Assembly (NCBI GenBank): GCA_038230975.1 | Contig: JBBRMF010000122.1 | Coordinates: 1 to 14,639 of the forward strand | Source: JANXVV01 sp038230975 | GTDB lineage: Bacteria > Planctomycetota > Phycisphaerae > Tepidisphaerales > Tepidisphaeraceae | Direction: 5' to 3' | DNA length: 14,639 nucleotides | Shown: positions 13,636 to 14,639 of the stretch, piece by piece | Layout of the letters: each line of letters begins with the position of its first letter | How positions within the stretch are numbered: position 1 is the first letter of the stretch | Program-made: the position numbers and the translations under genes | Notes under the pieces: model-generated | Databases searched by the model: none | What the model was told of the DNA's origin: nothing | Seen by the model: only the letters and a program-made list of their open reading frames with translations

Positions 13636-14639
13636 CTATAAAGCGGATCGAAGGATATTCGCCAACACATCGTCCGCAAGCACGACGGGGTTGTACTTCA
13701 TACTGCTGGTTTGCTTGGCGAGTGTCACGATTTCAGAAATGTGCTCATCGCGAAGGCCAAACTGCGACAGTTTGGGAATTTTGAGGATCGTGATTAGATT
13801 GCGTAGGAATTCTACGAGTACGACTTCCTCTGAAATTGCTCTGTCAGATTTTGGACCGCGAAAGGCACCGCCTAGTCTTGAAAATTTCCAGAGAGTCGGG
13901 TGCTCGGTATCCATCGCCTTCATTGCGGCGATGTTGGCGGCAACTACCGGGGGCAGCAATTGCGCACAGACGACGCCGTGGGGGACTGTAAAATTCGCGC
14001 CAATCGGCGCGGCAAATCCGTGAACGGCACCTAGTCCGGCATTTGTCAGAGAAATTCCACTCTTCAGTGCTGATTCAGCCATACGCTCTCGAAAATGAAT
14101 ATTGGAACCGTCTTTGTACGCTTCTTCCAGGAAGTATCTCGCTGTACCTGCGCCTGAATAGGCTAGTGCGTCGGTCAGTAAGTTTGCCCCGGTGGAGGTA
14201 TACGCTTCAATACACTGACAGAGGGCATCCATCCCCGAAGCCGCCGTCACTTCCGGCGGGCAACCGATTTGTAACTCCGGATCAATGAGCGCCACACGGG
14301 CCAGTAAATGGTCGCTCCGAATGCTCGCCTTGAACTTTCTCTCCGGCGAACCGATCACCGCATTTTTCGTCACCTCGGCACCCGTCCCGGCCGTGGTTGG
14401 AATGGCAATCCAAGGCGCGGCGGGCTTGAGAATTTTTTGGACTTTGCCGATGACCTCCATGTAATCCAGACATTGCCCGCCGTTCGTTAACAAACCGGCG
14501 GTGGCTTTTGCGGCATCGATCGCGCTTCCACCGCCAAGTCCGATCAGCACATCGCAACCATGCTGCCGCGCAGCCGCCAAAGCAGAATCGACATCGGCGA
14601 TCGTCGGTTCACCCCGTTGGCGATGGAGGTGGACGCATA
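13636..14639 (-). CDS. Iron-containing alcohol dehydrogenase family (group III), 5' end outside window
   Basis: About 333 residues are visible; the frame stays open to the window edge, so roughly the first 50 residues of a 380-400-residue enzyme are missing. The NAD(P)-binding features are clear: 'GEPTIADVDSALAAARQHG', then 'CDVLIGLGGGSAIDAAKA', and 'IPTTAGTGAEVTKNAVI'. In the metal region 'GMDALCQCIEAY' keeps the Asp, but the usual His four residues on is Gln (codon 14215-14217), and 'GAVHGFAAPIGA' keeps the first His but has Ala in place of the second; 'VPHGVV' keeps the last His. This matches a subclass with 'GMDALxQxIE' that I know within the family, so it is probably natural variation, yet metal use may differ. 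The reaction is NAD(P)-linked alcohol/aldehyde interconversion; the substrate is unknown. The frame passes the possible TTG start at 14580, and family similarity continues upstream of it. Confidence 0.9.
   Translation of the reverse strand, partial: CVHLHRQRGEPTIADVDSALAAARQHGCDVLIGLGGGSAIDAAKATAGLLTNGGQCLDYMEVIGKVQKILKPAAPWIAIPTTAGTGAEVTKNAVIGSPERKFKASIRSDHLLARVALIDPELQIGCPPEVTAASGMDALCQCIEAYTSTGANLLTDALAYSGAGTARYFLEEAYKDGSNIHFRERMAESALKSGISLTNAGLGAVHGFAAPIGANFTVPHGVVCAQLLPPVVAANIAAMKAMDTEHPTLWKFSRLGGAFRGPKSDRAISEEVVLVEFLRNLITILKIPKLSQFGLRDEHISEIVTLAKQTSSMKYNPVVLADDVLANILRSAL

Noticed and set aside
1..14639. tRNA, rRNA or CRISPR arrays
   Set aside because: I saw no T-loop-like tRNA motif in a plausible context, no rRNA-like stretch and no regularly spaced repeats with unique spacers; the 10-bp repeat has no spacers.

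Overview
The window looks like chromosomal DNA of a Gram-negative bacterium, most likely a planctomycete (Phycisphaerae-like). The grounds are indirect: an outer-membrane porin and TolC-type lipoprotein, a divergent Lgt with a 'GRxGCFLNGCCYG' signature, a folK-panC-panD-lgt order, and short GC-rich palindromes between genes of a kind I associate with planctomycete genomes. This assignment is inference. The window falls into two halves of different character.

Left half, about 1-7000: accessory DNA for copper handling with worn edges. It opens with about 380 bases without a convincing gene, then remnants of an IS66-family transposase operon on the minus strand (tnpB and tnpC pieces, 384-1027), then an OprB-type carbohydrate porin broken by two frameshifts and one in-frame stop (1206-2570). 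After these comes an intact plus-strand core: a Cys/His-rich exported protein (2655-3128), a small Met/His-tailed lipoprotein (3251-3517), a CusC/CzcC-like TolC-family lipoprotein (3514-4983) and a Tat-exported multicopper oxidase carrying a C-terminal heavy-metal-binding zinc-ribbon-like domain (4987-6519). The last three are tightly packed and surely co-expressed. A further small exported ORF downstream is interrupted by a stop (6652-6930). No RND pump, periplasmic adaptor, P-type ATPase or copper regulator is present, so within this window the set can oxidise, bind and perhaps export copper only together with partners encoded elsewhere.

Right half, about 7200-14639: housekeeping and metabolic genes, all apparently intact. 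The plus-strand run folK, panC, panD, lgt and a PhyH-type dioxygenase serves folate, pantothenate/CoA and lipoprotein synthesis; panD and lgt are one base apart and lgt is followed 12 bases later by the dioxygenase. Strong GC-rich hairpins sit directly before folK and across the panC stop, each with a G-rich arm that doubles as a Shine-Dalgarno-like sequence. A 15-bp perfect inverted repeat separates the dioxygenase from two convergent minus-strand genes: a group III iron-type alcohol dehydrogenase (cut off by the window edge) and, downstream of it, a GH2 beta-mannosidase.

I did not find a system that I can call clearly new. The points most worth a second look are the multicopper oxidase fused to a metal-binding domain, the intact copper core between decayed flanks, the small Cys/His-rich protein under a possible dyad-overlapped leaderless promoter, the paired RBS-overlapping hairpins in the folK-panD cluster, and the 10-bp phased repeat upstream of folK.
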